The notes under the pieces were generated by a model. The model worked only from the letters and a program-made list of their open reading frames with translations, ran no database searches and had not been told where the DNA came from. A program made the translations under genes and the position numbers. A stretch of 64,000 nt of DNA from Paenibacillus sp. 37. GTDB taxonomy: Bacteria > Bacillota > Bacilli > Paenibacillales > Paenibacillaceae. The stretch's first letter is position 1, and each line of letters starts with the position of its first letter. The stretch is taken from the NCBI RefSeq assembly GCF_008386395.1, contig NZ_CP043761.1, forward strand, positions 1,240,001-1,304,000, given 5' to 3'. Of the stretch, positions 34,478 through 43,198 are shown piece by piece.

Positions 34478-35550
34478 TACAAGGCCCTCCTTTCTTTACG
34501 GGCCAGATAGAGGAAGAACGGTACACCAACAAAGGCGACCATAATGCCTACCGCGAGCTCCTCGGGCGGGTTCACAATGCGTGAGCCCAGATCGGCGAGC
34601 ACCAGTAATATCGCTCCAAGCAGAGAAGACATCGGAATGATGAGTCGATAATCCACACCCACCAGTTTGCGGGAGATATGAGGGATGACCAGTCCGACAA
34701 ATCCAATCGAGCCTACTGCCGACACGGACACACCAGCCAGCACAACAACCGCTGCTAGGGCGAGAAACCTCGTCCAGCGCAGGTTGATCCCGAGATTAAT
34801 CGCTACTTCTTCACCGAGTGACATCAGCGATACACGCCGGGCGAGTGGCATAATCAGCACCAGTGTCACGAGCAGCACAGGAAGAATCAGCTTGAGATGC
34901 CGCCATTCTATTCCGCCAAAACCTCCCGCATACCAGAAGGCCAGATCCTGACTCAGGTCAAAATAAATGGCAACGCCTGTGCTGAGCGAGGTTAACATGG
35001 CTGCAATAACGGCCCCAGCAACGGTCAGTCTAATGGAATTTAGACCACCCGGTGCTGCCATGCCAAGCAGGAAGATAAGCAGTGTGCCCAGAACAGCCCC
35101 CACGAATGATAAAACCATGATCCAGCCGTATGACAGTCCGGGCCAAAAGGCGAAGCTCAGTGCTACCACAAAAGTGGCTCCAGCATTGATGCCCAGAATG
35201 CCCGTGTCTGCCAGCGGATTACGTGTAATGCCTTGCATTAAAGCTCCTGCAACAGCAAAGGCAGCACCGATAATAACCGCGGCAAGGACACGAGGCAGCC
35301 GCAGTTCATGAATAATCTGATGTGGTGTCAAAGCTGGGTTGTACTGAAATATGGCAGCCCATACGGTTTCCAGCGTTAACCCTTTGGCACCTAAAGAGAT
35401 GGCGACAAACATACTTAGCAGCAGTATGGCTATGGCAGACAAAAACGTCAGCCCAACGGTCACTGGAGATTTTCTTGAATTAGACGGACGATGTGGCAGT
35501 CCCGGATGTTGAATACGGGTCACTCCTTTGGTACCAACAACGTATTTCAT
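34477..35550 (-). CDS. FecCD-family iron-siderophore permease, first subunit
   Basis: 357 aa; membrane protein with ELRLPRVLAAVIIGAAFAVAG, MQGITRNPLADTGILGINAGA and GSIGFVGLVIPHISRKLVG. The annotated ATG 35550 has no clear ribosome site because the Fur box ends only five bases before it. No internal start looks better (an AAAGGAG sits directly against GTG 35523). It is the first gene of the importer. No ATPase gene follows, as in the Bacillus feuABC system, which borrows a shared ATPase. Confidence 0.9.
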   Translation of the reverse strand: MKYVVGTKGVTRIQHPGLPHRPSNSRKSPVTVGLTFLSAIAILLLSMFVAISLGAKGLTLETVWAAIFQYNPALTPHQIIHELRLPRVLAAVIIGAAFAVAGALMQGITRNPLADTGILGINAGATFVVALSFAFWPGLSYGWIMVLSFVGAVLGTLLIFLLGMAAPGGLNSIRLTVAGAVIAAMLTSLSTGVAIYFDLSQDLAFWYAGGFGGIEWRHLKLILPVLLVTLVLIMPLARRVSLMSLGEEVAINLGINLRWTRFLALAAVVVLAGVSVSAVGSIGFVGLVIPHISRKLVGVDYRLIIPMSSLLGAILLVLADLGSRIVNPPEELAVGIMVAFVGVPFFLYLARKERRAL

Positions 35551-35555
35551 TGTTA

Positions 35556-35587
35556 TTGATTATCATTATCAATTAGTGATCATTATA
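35556..35587 (-). promoter_or_regulatory. Fur box and -10 element of the siderophore operon
   Basis: TTGATTATCATTATCAA (35556-35572; on the minus strand two GATAAT-type hexamers then an inverted one) is a close match to the Fur consensus. A perfect TATAAT (minus strand, 35587 to 35582) lies ten bases upstream of it. The box therefore covers the expected transcription start, so iron-loaded Fur should block the promoter. Confidence 0.8.
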
Positions 35588-35649
35588 GAATCTTAATTCA
35601 GGCCCGTACATGGCATAAATTAAGATTCTGGAGATGGACATTTTTTAGA

Positions 35650-37377
35650 TTACAAAAGTGAAGGTTTGTTCGTCAACATAGAGAGCGCTTCATCAAGCTG
35701 GATGTTAATGGAATATGGAGCATATACGACCCATGAGTTCCAGTCAATGAGATGCACACGTCCGTTTTTTACCGCAGGATGGCTGTTCCATAGTGGATTC
35801 GAAGCCATCTCTTTCAACAGTGTTGCCTTTTCATGCATAGAATTAATCGCCAGTACCAAAACGTCCGCCTCCAGTCCGTCCCATTCGCCTGGTGTGAAGG
35901 GCAGCCAGTTGAATCCAACGCCGGGAGGTTTGCCAGCCAGTTCGGTCTGAATGCGCTGAGGAGCGGCCAATTGCAAAGTTCGATAAAAGACATGGCCAAA
36001 GTTCCGATGACTGTACATCCGTGGACCTTTAGGCGTTAACGTGCCAACGGCAACGGTGATATCCCCGGCCAATTCCTTGATTTTTTTGCGTGCACGCTCT
36101 GCCTTGCGTTCATGTCGATCCAGCCAATCTGTGGCTGCTTGGGTACGATCCACAATGGATGCAATCTGATGCAGATGACCGAAGACATCTGTCTGGTTCC
36201 AGGGAATCGTGATGATGGGAGCGACATCGCCAATATGCTCCATCGCTTTGGCAGCTGCATTGTCCTTGGTCAGAATCAAATCAGGATTCACATCGAGGAA
36301 AGCCTGACGTCCCTGTTCCCACGGTTCATAAGCGTGGAAGGGCAGTGCCAGCGATTTGGGCAGATGAGGCAGGTGACCCTGGATCTGAGCTGCGCATGGC
36401 GTGATGCCAAGTGTCATCAGGTGGTCCGTGTATGGATAGGAGAGTGACACGATATTTCGGTGGACCTGCTTCGAATAGGAAGTTGGCGCATAACCGGCAT
36501 GGTTTCGGAAACGTCTGCTGAAATAAAATTCGTCACGGTAACCCACTTCACGAGCCACATCACGGATACGCAGTTCGGAAGTGAGCAGCAATTCCTTGGC
36601 CCGGTTCATCCGCAGATGAGTGATATATTCAATCGGATTTTTCTGCATGCGACTCTTGAATAGCTGTGAGTAATAGGACGGATGCATGTCAGCCAATTCG
36701 GCCAGATTTTCCAGCTTGATCTCGTGCATGTAGTTTTCGCGCATGTATTGCAGGGTGGACCTGAGCCACTGTTCCGGTTCATCCTGTCCAGCCGTTTCGT
36801 CAGTGGGGTCTTCTTGAGGCCAGAGCATATGTAACAGTTCCGTCAGGAGGAGCTGTGCTTTCAAGCCTGTTTCCAAACCTTCGCTGGTTAATTGTGTAAG
36901 CTGTGCGGCAATGCGCTGTATACCGTAAAATGGGCCCTGAATCCAGCCTGTAACAGGTGAATTGAGCTCACGTTCGTAGATTCGTCTGGCTTTTGTTTTC
37001 TCCGTAGCCCGATACAGATCGAAGTGAATGATATATAGTTCAATATCATGGTCTTCATCTCCGATCAGTTCAATTGCAGTTCCTGGTGAGCACAGACAAG
37101 CTGATTTGCGAGCCATGTGGGATTCGGCCCCATTTATGATTAGTTCGCCTGTGAATTTGTGCATGTATATAAAGGTATGATGAGCAAGTTCAGTAGTGGA
37201 CCAGCGCCATTTTCCATGGTTTATATGTTCTGCCTGACGAAGTTCGATCAGGGTATCATTCAGGAATGCATCCAGATCTGCCCGGTTTAAGGGTTCCTTT
37301 TCTAAATTGGGACTCGTCTGCTGATGTAACGTGTGTGGATTCATGCCGCTGTGGGTGGTACTGGGGATGGTAGTCAT
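35650..37377 (-). CDS. Btr-like AraC activator fused to a siderophore-binding domain
   Basis: 575 aa. N-terminal ~190 residues form an AraC-type sensor/cupin-like region. The AraC double helix-turn-helix (~205-310) reads KLENLAELADMHPSYYSQLFKSRM and IRDVAREVGYRDEFYFSRRFRNHAGYAPTSY. The remaining ~260 residues are a FecB-like binding domain without export signal (ITLGITPCAAQ-type start, DVNPDLILTKDNAAAKAMEHIG, NPLWNSHPAVKNGRVHLID). This is the build of B. subtilis Btr, which senses an imported ferric siderophore in the cytoplasm and activates the feu importer. The importer lies directly downstream on the same strand. The ATG follows GAGAGGAGG. Confidence 0.9.
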   Translation of the reverse strand: MTTIPSTTHSGMNPHTLHQQTSPNLEKEPLNRADLDAFLNDTLIELRQAEHINHGKWRWSTTELAHHTFIYMHKFTGELIINGAESHMARKSACLCSPGTAIELIGDEDHDIELYIIHFDLYRATEKTKARRIYERELNSPVTGWIQGPFYGIQRIAAQLTQLTSEGLETGLKAQLLLTELLHMLWPQEDPTDETAGQDEPEQWLRSTLQYMRENYMHEIKLENLAELADMHPSYYSQLFKSRMQKNPIEYITHLRMNRAKELLLTSELRIRDVAREVGYRDEFYFSRRFRNHAGYAPTSYSKQVHRNIVSLSYPYTDHLMTLGITPCAAQIQGHLPHLPKSLALPFHAYEPWEQGRQAFLDVNPDLILTKDNAAAKAMEHIGDVAPIITIPWNQTDVFGHLHQIASIVDRTQAATDWLDRHERKAERARKKIKELAGDITVAVGTLTPKGPRMYSHRNFGHVFYRTLQLAAPQRIQTELAGKPPGVGFNWLPFTPGEWDGLEADVLVLAINSMHEKATLLKEMASNPLWNSHPAVKNGRVHLIDWNSWVVYAPYSINIQLDEALSMLTNKPSLL

Positions 37378-37925
37378 GGTGCTTGCGACCTCCTCTCTTA
37401 TGAAAAGTTATTTGGTTAATGATTGAATCGGGAACGGGACTATATTCGCTCGAATCCGGATCATGCCGTGTGGACACATGTGCAAAATCTGGATCGCGCT
37501 TTGTGATAACTATACCAAGAGCTTACCGTCAGCTCGGAGACGCTGGAGTATAATTATTGGCTGTCTTGTCTGTCAGGGCCCGTTCGCAGTATTGTCAGAT
37601 ATTTTTTTAACCTGTAAGACAGGGATAGGATGTTGTTGATCAGGTGTGATGGTTGATTTAACCGGATTATTGCTGGTTACAACCATGCCAAGGGACAAGA
37701 CCTTTTGGCTCCTGGTCTGCTGATAATCTTAGCAAATCTACTGGAGAATTGAAATGTACACAGAGATGTTCAAGTCCCTGATGAACTGGAATTCTAATGA
37801 GAATACATAATCGAAATCGTTTTCTGACGTAAGCCTTTCTTTTTGGTAAAATAAAGGGGATAACCTGTTGGCCTGATCTGAATCATGAACCTTTTTAACA
37901 CCATTTGCAGTAGGGAGGCTTTAAT
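37378..37925. other. 548-base gap between divergent Btr-like and oxidoreductase genes
   Basis: Divergent promoters must lie here. A CGAAATCGTTTTCT near 37813 resembles a poor cre box (two mismatches). Close to the oxidoreductase gene is the ribosome site GTAGGGAGGC. No gene, repeat or convincing Fur box was seen. Confidence 0.4.
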
Positions 37926-38927
37926 ATGACAGAAGTAGCGGGACGGGAAAAAGTACGTTGGGGCATTATGGGCACGGGATGGATTGCATCCCAGTTTGCA
38001 AGGGATTTGGAGCATGCAGGAAACGCTGTGAAAGCAGCGGTAGGTTCACGGACAGCGGGAAGTGCGGAGAAGTTTGCAGCTGAATATGGTTTTGCACGCG
38101 CTTACGGTTCTTATGATGAGATGCTTCAAGATCCTGAAGTAGATATTATCTATGTGGCAACACCTCATCCTGTGCATAAGGAAAATGTAATGGCTTGTCT
38201 GGAGGCAGGCAAGGCGGTGCTCTGTGAAAAGCCGTTTACGATGAATGCACGCCAGTTGGAGCAACTGGTGGAGACGGCACGGGAGCGCAATCTTTTCCTG
38301 ATGGAAGGGATGTGGACACGCTTTTTGCCGCCGATTGCTCAAGCCAGAGCATGGATCGCAGAAGGTCGAATCGGTGAAGTACGTTTGCTGCAGGCAGACT
38401 TTGGATTCCGTGTCGGCTGGGAGCCGGAAGGAAGGTTGCTTAATCCGGATCTGGGTGGAGGAGCTTTGCTGGATGCAGGGGTGTACCCGATCTCCTTTGC
38501 TTCGATGATCTTTGGCGAACAGCCCCAGCATGTATGGAGTACGGCCAATATCGGTGAGACGGGTGTGGATGAGCAATTTTCCGTATTGTTATCCTATTCC
38601 GAGGGGCGTTCTGCCTCACTGAGTGCTGCCATTCGTCTGAACCTCAGTAATGAAGCGGTCATATACGGTACGGAAGGCAAGATTCGTCTGCCTTTATTCC
38701 TGGCGGGTAAAGAAGCCTATCTGCATGTGAATGGTCAGGACGAGCCCGAGAAGTTTACGGATGATCGAACATGCATTGGTTATGCTTTTGAGGCAGAAGA
38801 AGCGGGACGTTGCATCCTGGAAGGCCGCACGGAGAGCCATACTATTAAACTGGACGAATCCCTGGAAATCATGAAGCTGATGGATACGATCCGGGGCCAG
38901 TGGGGATTGCGTTACAAATCGGAGTAA
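37926..38927 (+). CDS. Gfo/Idh/MocA-family oxidoreductase
   Basis: 333 aa. N-terminal Rossmann fold with WGIMGTGWIASQFARDL (Gly-x-Gly-x-x-Ala nucleotide loop) and the family EKP motif in AVLCEKPFTMNARQLE (~100). MEGMWTRFLPPI and DLGGGALLDAGVYPI resemble the dimeric dihydrodiol-dehydrogenase/glucose-fructose oxidoreductase branch. It should oxidise or reduce a sugar or cyclic polyol with NAD(P). It is followed after 18-21 bases by pcp. No pathway partner is nearby, so the substrate is open. Confidence 0.9.
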   Translation: MTEVAGREKVRWGIMGTGWIASQFARDLEHAGNAVKAAVGSRTAGSAEKFAAEYGFARAYGSYDEMLQDPEVDIIYVATPHPVHKENVMACLEAGKAVLCEKPFTMNARQLEQLVETARERNLFLMEGMWTRFLPPIAQARAWIAEGRIGEVRLLQADFGFRVGWEPEGRLLNPDLGGGALLDAGVYPISFASMIFGEQPQHVWSTANIGETGVDEQFSVLLSYSEGRSASLSAAIRLNLSNEAVIYGTEGKIRLPLFLAGKEAYLHVNGQDEPEKFTDDRTCIGYAFEAEEAGRCILEGRTESHTIKLDESLEIMKLMDTIRGQWGLRYKSE

Positions 38928-38948
38928 ACAGACAGGAGCTGACGTGTG

Positions 38949-39572
38949 ATGGTGAAAATTCTGATATCCGGGTTTGAACCTTTTGGCGGAGATGCGGTGA
39001 ATCCGACGGGGGCGTTAATGGAGGCTCTTGCAAACGAAGTGATCGAGGGTGCTGAGCTAAAAACAGTGTTGTTGCCCGTGCACTTTGATGAATGTGCAGA
39101 CCTGCTGATCGCAGAGATGGAAGCCTATCGGCCAGATGTGGTCATCGCCTGTGGGCTGGCCAAGGGCAGAACGTGCATCACACCGGAGCGGATTGCCGTT
39201 AATGTCAAAGACATTCCGCCTGGCTCCTATGCAGATAACCAAGGACAGCATCCTGTGGACGAGCCAATTGTAGATGGCAGCCCGGACGGTTTGTTTTCCA
39301 CGTTGCCCATACGTGCCATGGTGAATGACATGTCCGCAGCGGGTATTCCAGCTACCGTGTCTAATACAGCAGGTACATATATCTGCAACAACACGATGTA
39401 CCGGGTACTGGATCACATTCGAGTAGGGCAACTTCCAATCCGTGCCGGATTTGTACACTTTCCGGCCTCGACAGCGATGGCTGTGTTGCAGCCTTCCGTC
39501 CCTTCGCTACCAATTCCCATGATGCTGGATGCGCTGCGGATCATGATTCGCACGGTTGCGGCTGATTCGTAG
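38949..39572 (+). CDS. pcp: Pyroglutamyl-peptidase I
   Basis: 207 aa from ATG 38949 (GTG 38946 is equally reachable from AGGAG). The start KILISGFEPFGGDAVNPTG is diagnostic. The catalytic triad of this cysteine peptidase is visible: Glu in TPERIAVN (~80), Cys in NTAGTYICNN (~145) and His in AGFVHFPAS (~169). It removes N-terminal pyroglutamate from peptides in the cytoplasm. Confidence 0.96.
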   Translation: MVKILISGFEPFGGDAVNPTGALMEALANEVIEGAELKTVLLPVHFDECADLLIAEMEAYRPDVVIACGLAKGRTCITPERIAVNVKDIPPGSYADNQGQHPVDEPIVDGSPDGLFSTLPIRAMVNDMSAAGIPATVSNTAGTYICNNTMYRVLDHIRVGQLPIRAGFVHFPASTAMAVLQPSVPSLPIPMMLDALRIMIRTVAADS

Positions 39573-39805
39573 GGATGGTTGCGGTCGTTCGGCTGCGGTT
39601 GCAGCAGAGCGTAGGCGATGGTTTATTCGTATCGTAGACCGCAGTTGTGAATGGGAGAGCAGTAGGCTGGGATGATGGAATACAGTAGGGTTCAAGATGA
39701 CGTGGAGAGCGTGGAGTCGCATGGGTTTCTTTCTGCTTCTATCTTGGGTTGAGTAGGATGATAGGTATGAGTGTAAGTATGAAGTGAATATAGAGTTATA
39801 TATAG
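39573..39805. other. Gap after pcp without recognisable gene
   Basis: No ribosome-site-linked frame, repeat or operator was recognised before the terminator at 39806. Confidence 0.4.
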
Positions 39806-39865
39806 TCAAAAAAAGAGCTGTCCCACCGTCATAAGTCTGACGTTAAGGGACAGCTCTTTCTTTTT
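39806..39865 (+). terminator. Rho-independent terminator after pcp
   Basis: AAAGAGCTGTCCC pairs exactly with GGGACAGCTCTTT; the loop holds a further GTCA/TGAC stem. T-rich tail follows. Confidence 0.85.
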
Positions 39866-40035
39866 CGTGTGCTATGTGTCATGGGTAGTGAAGTCCAAGA
39901 TGGTTAGTGAGGTCACTAGTTTGAAGCAAGTATCTTGATGCTACCAAAGCTCTGATAAAAAAACAAGACCCTGGGACACCACCATCACCTGGCTAGTTAA
40001 AAAGTTTTTATCCCGGAATGTACCCTATGCAGGAC

Positions 40036-40232
40036 TCTAACGAATCGAGTACACGCTATTAGCCGAAAATCCGCACTTACCGATTTCTAACGAATCGTAG
40101 GATCGTTATTGTGCTTGAGTGTGAGAGTTTATCGGCAATTTGAACAAGATTTACCCGAATACGGTGTCTGAGATTCGTTAGAATTCTCAACGCATGATAT
40201 TCGGCTAAATAAGGTGCGTAAGGTTCGTTAGA
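40036..40232. repeat. Inverted element built from four TCTAACGAATC motifs with 50-base period
   Basis: TCTAACGAATC occurs at 40036-40046 and 40086-40096. The reverse form GATTCGTTAGA is at 40172-40182 and a one-base variant (GGTTCGTTAGA) at 40222-40232. Both pairs have a period of exactly 50. The spacers are also related in inverted sense (TTAGCCGAAAATC versus GATATTCGGCTAA). The whole forms a ~60-base-arm imperfect hairpin with a ~75-base loop. No gene lies in it. Confidence 0.75.
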
Positions 40233-40306
40233 TGTAGAGCGTACAGATTATAGCCCACAAAATAGCTAAAGAAATAACTAAAGAAATAGCTGAAAACAAT
40301 CAAATG

Positions 40307-41149
40307 TTAGATCCGCAACAGATCAAGATCGAACTCGGGAACAAGTCCTTCCTTCATGGCACGACCAAGAAGTGCAGTAATCGCACCATACCCATCATCG
40401 CCCAGGTTGGCGCTAAATTCATTAACGTACAGTCCGATATGCTGTGCAGCAACGTCAGGGTCCATTTCTTGGGCGTGTTCCATCACGTATGCTCTCGACT
40501 CATCCGGGTGCGCCCATGCATATTCAACGGAGGCGCGTGCCCATCCGGCGAGGGCGTGAGCATCCATGTTGCGACGTGCAATGATTGCTCCGAGCGGAAT
40601 CGGAAGACCCGTATCGCTTTCCCACCAGTTACCAAGATCCGTCATCAGTTTGAGATCATAGTTCTGGTACGTGAAGCGTGCTTCATGGATAACAAGTCCG
40701 GCATCGATCTTGCCGTCTCGAACAGCGGGCATGATCTGGTCGAATGGCATGACAACAATTTCACCTACGCCGCCAGGAACATTTTGTGCTGCCCATAGAC
40801 GGAACAACATGTATGCTGTCGAGCGCTCGCTTGGTACAGCGACTCTCCGTCCAGACAGATAGGCTGGATCGGTCGTGCCATTTGCGGTAAGAACCAAAGG
40901 ACCGCATCCTCTGCCGAGTGCGCCACCAGCAGGGAGTAGAGCATAGTCAGACAACACGTATGGCAATGCTGCATAAGATATTTTCATCACTTCAGGTGTA
41001 TCGGGTCCATCGGGATTTGCCGCCAGACCATTCGTAATATCAATATCAGCATAACGGACATCCAGCTCAGGTGCGCCCGGGATCAACCCATGCACCCACG
41101 CGTGAAAGATAAATGTATCATTTGGACAAGGGGAAAATGCAATTTTCAT
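40307..41149 (-). CDS. mqnD: 1,4-dihydroxy-6-naphthoate synthase of the futalosine menaquinone pathway
   Basis: The frame opens at 41218 but the family start MKIAFSPCPNDTF is at ATG 41149, ten bases after GGGAGG, giving 280 aa. Further features: VMKISYAALPYVLSDYALLPAGGALGRGCGP, the conserved SERSTAYMLFRLW region, and GLVIHEARFTYQ with the catalytic-type His. MqnD turns cyclic dehypoxanthinyl futalosine into 1,4-dihydroxy-6-naphthoate. It overlaps mqnB by four bases (ATGA). Other mqn genes (mqnA, C, E) are not in the window. Confidence 0.95.
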   Translation of the reverse strand: MKIAFSPCPNDTFIFHAWVHGLIPGAPELDVRYADIDITNGLAANPDGPDTPEVMKISYAALPYVLSDYALLPAGGALGRGCGPLVLTANGTTDPAYLSGRRVAVPSERSTAYMLFRLWAAQNVPGGVGEIVVMPFDQIMPAVRDGKIDAGLVIHEARFTYQNYDLKLMTDLGNWWESDTGLPIPLGAIIARRNMDAHALAGWARASVEYAWAHPDESRAYVMEHAQEMDPDVAAQHIGLYVNEFSANLGDDGYGAITALLGRAMKEGLVPEFDLDLLRI

Positions 41150-42051
41150 GATGTAATAACCTCCCGTAAAATGGAACTTGCAGCCTGAAGCGCATCGAGG
41201 GCATCCTTGATGCGCCAAGCGTCGCGGTCGCGTGGACCGACCGCGTTGGATATGGCCCGCAGTTCGAGTGCTGGCACGCCGAACTGCTGGGCAGCAGTTG
41301 CCACGCCGAAGCCTTCCATACCTTCGGCGGCGGCATCCGGCACGCGGCGCAATAGCTCCGCGGCCGTCTCCGCTGTTCCGGTCGCCGTGGACACGGTGAT
41401 CGCAGTGCCTCCGCTGACAGCGAGCCCGGCCCGCTGCAGCTCATGGCGCAGGCGAGCGGCAAGCTCCGCGTCCGCCGCCACAATGGACGAGCCGAATCCG
41501 AGCTCGTCCACACTAAGGAAGCCGTCTGGCGTCTGCGAGCCCAGATCGGCGGCAACCATGGCGTCGGCTACCACGAGGGAGCCGACGTCTGCCCGGCCGG
41601 GGAACCCGCCGCCAATGCCGGCACTGATCACCAGCATGTAGGCTGGTGAACTACCGGTCCCGGCAAGGGGCCCTGGCCTTGAAGATGTGGCAGATGTCTG
41701 TGCCACATCCGATGGGCTTGGCGCGGTGGAACCGTGCGCCAACGCCATAGTGCTTGCAGCCGCTACGGCATATGCCAATGTAGCGGCTGTTCCTGCTGCG
41801 GCCGAGGATGGGCCAACGCCCGCTACGATGACGTCAAATCGTTCCGTGGCCGTGTCTCCCAAACCACGGAGGACCGCATCTTTTTCCGCATCAACCGCGG
41901 TTACAATTAACACACGTTGTGATGAATTTGCTTGTACCGGTCTTATATCTGAATTGTTTATTTCCCCAGTTGAATCCCCGTGGTGTCCACTATTTTCGAA
42001 TGATGCGTTTGGTTTATTATTCTGATCTTCATCCTGTCTATGTTCATTCAT
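41146..42051 (-). CDS. mqnB: Futalosine hydrolase
   Basis: 301 aa, clearly longer than the ~220-230 of the family. VLIVTAVDAEKDAVLRGL, DVIVAGVGPSSAAAGTA, VISAGIGGGFPGRADVGSLVVAD, the acidic EGMEGFGVA (nucleoside-binding Glu) and LRAISNAVGPRDRDAW are typical of MqnB nucleosidases. Extra parts are a ~45-residue polar N-terminal extension rich in Asn/Gln/Ser and a ~30-residue Ser/Pro/Thr insertion between AHGSTAP and GTGSSPAYM. The middle and 3' end are strikingly GC-rich compared with all neighbours. It hydrolyses futalosine to hypoxanthine and dehypoxanthinyl futalosine. Start ATG 42051 after AAGGAGAATCC; a later internal start cannot be excluded. Confidence 0.92.
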   Translation of the reverse strand: MNEHRQDEDQNNKPNASFENSGHHGDSTGEINNSDIRPVQANSSQRVLIVTAVDAEKDAVLRGLGDTATERFDVIVAGVGPSSAAAGTAATLAYAVAAASTMALAHGSTAPSPSDVAQTSATSSRPGPLAGTGSSPAYMLVISAGIGGGFPGRADVGSLVVADAMVAADLGSQTPDGFLSVDELGFGSSIVAADAELAARLRHELQRAGLAVSGGTAITVSTATGTAETAAELLRRVPDAAAEGMEGFGVATAAQQFGVPALELRAISNAVGPRDRDAWRIKDALDALQAASSILREVITS

Positions 42052-42163
42052 CTCGGATTCTCCTTATGAGGTATTAGAGGCGCAGCATATGCTTCCATAG
42101 CATCTATCTTACAACAAGCTTTTAGCTACACTTCTTTGAGTTATTACTGGCTTGTATATTTCT

Positions 42164-42190
42164 GTGTAAATCTATAGTTCAACTTGTATA
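42164..42190. repeat. Possible solo right end of the dispersed hairpin repeat
   Basis: GTGTAAATCTATAGTTCAAC followed by TTGTATA matches the right-hand end of copies 2 and 4 (GTGTAA...TAGTTCAACT). No other part of the element is recognisable here. Confidence 0.45.
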
Positions 42191-42244
42191 AATGGAATTC
42201 GGGCACATATTTGTTCACTACAAAAGGACATTTATCTTCATTTT

Positions 42245-42406
42245 GTCTTTCAAAGAGTGGACACTTTTTCTCAAAAGATACTATATCCATTCAGGAAAAT
42301 GAAACACTACATATAGACTTTTAAGGATTAAAATTTTCAAATAATCTATATGTTGAATATCAATTCCAGGTTGATTGCTTATGTCCGTGTCCACCCTTTG
42401 AAAGAC
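42245..42406. repeat. 162-bp element with 20-bp inverted ends
   Basis: GTCTTTCAAAGAGTGGACAC (42245-42264) is answered by its reverse complement with one mismatch, GTGTCCACCCTTTGAAAGAC (42387-42406). The 122 bases between are AT-rich and non-coding. The form is that of a MITE or a large hairpin. No target duplication could be assigned. Confidence 0.6.
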
Positions 42407-43078
42407 ATATCTACAATATGTATGCTCAGTGCGGACAACACGAGTTGACCCTCCAAACGAACAGATAAACGATTGAAAAGGCTCAATACTGCCCCGACCC
42501 ATTCAACGCTAATTATATATCGGGCCATCGGATTATTTACCACAAACCAAATGAAAAACTGGCCGGGTCTACACCCGTTCCCTATATAGTAGCTCACTTG
42601 TGCAAACCCGAATTTAAAGCAAATGAACAGTTTTGCTAACTGGGATACAGCTGCCTGCTGTACGGCCTACCGTTTGTGCAGACAATAGATCTATAACGCA
42701 ACACAACATATATACGCATAACAGACCTAACAATCAATCAGATTAAACGCGCACAAAAAAGTAACAAAGATACAGTGATTATTGAACAATATTTCATCTC
42801 CATCATAACGGAAGGGGAAAGACCTGAACAACCTTTGCATGTAATTCTGTCAAAAGCGGTCAAGCGAAGGTTGCGGGTAGCCGTATCACTTCGAGTAGCC
42901 CCATCTAGCCATATCGCTTCAGATAGCCGTTTTGCCTCACCTCATGTGAACGTCACCCTGATCGTGCCGCGTCCTAAGTCGAAATGAACTTGCTTCCAAT
43001 AGTTTTATATGTCAAATAAACCATATAACCTATCTTTATTAACGTACTCCGAATAAAACAGGAAGTCAAAGTCAACAG
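42407..43078. other. Gene-poor stretch before the GntR operon
   Basis: No frame here has a ribosome site or recognisable product. A weak tandem pair, TAGCCGTATCACTTCGAGTA (42878) and TAGCCATATCGCTTCAGATA (42906), repeats with a period of 28. Composition is AT-rich. It could be decayed sequence. Confidence 0.4.
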
Positions 43079-43126
43079 TTGACAATCCGATTCAACTGTA
43101 TTAATAATAGTAGTACAGTTAATACA
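43079..43126 (+). promoter_or_regulatory. Promoter and inverted-repeat operator of the first GntR/ABC operon
   Basis: TTGACA (43079-43084) and AATAAT (43103-43108) with 18-base spacing form a strong promoter. TGTATTAA (43097-43104) and TTAATACA (43119-43126) are an exact inverted repeat covering the -10, as expected for repression by the YtrA-type regulator encoded next. Confidence 0.65.
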
Positions 43127-43198
43127 CCTAATACACTTCAGATACAGTCATTTAAAACCCATAGGTTATTTCACACATTTACAGAAAGGAGGTGCGGG

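Noticed and set aside
40036..40232. Possible CRISPR array
   Set aside because: Only four 11-base motifs, two in each orientation, with related spacers, and no cas genes.
41207..41641. Long plus-strand open frames opposite mqnB
   Set aside because: They are a by-product of the high GC of mqnB, with Ala/Ser/Arg/Pro-rich composition and no ribosome site or recognisable domain.
42281..42597. Minus-strand frames of 73 and 72 codons in the gap after mqnB
   Set aside because: No ribosome sites, no known motifs, and they run through the 20-bp inverted-end element; treated as non-coding.
42775..42987. Plus-strand frame of 70 codons before the GntR operon
   Set aside because: Arg/Ser/Val composition follows a weak tandem repeat and no convincing start context was seen.
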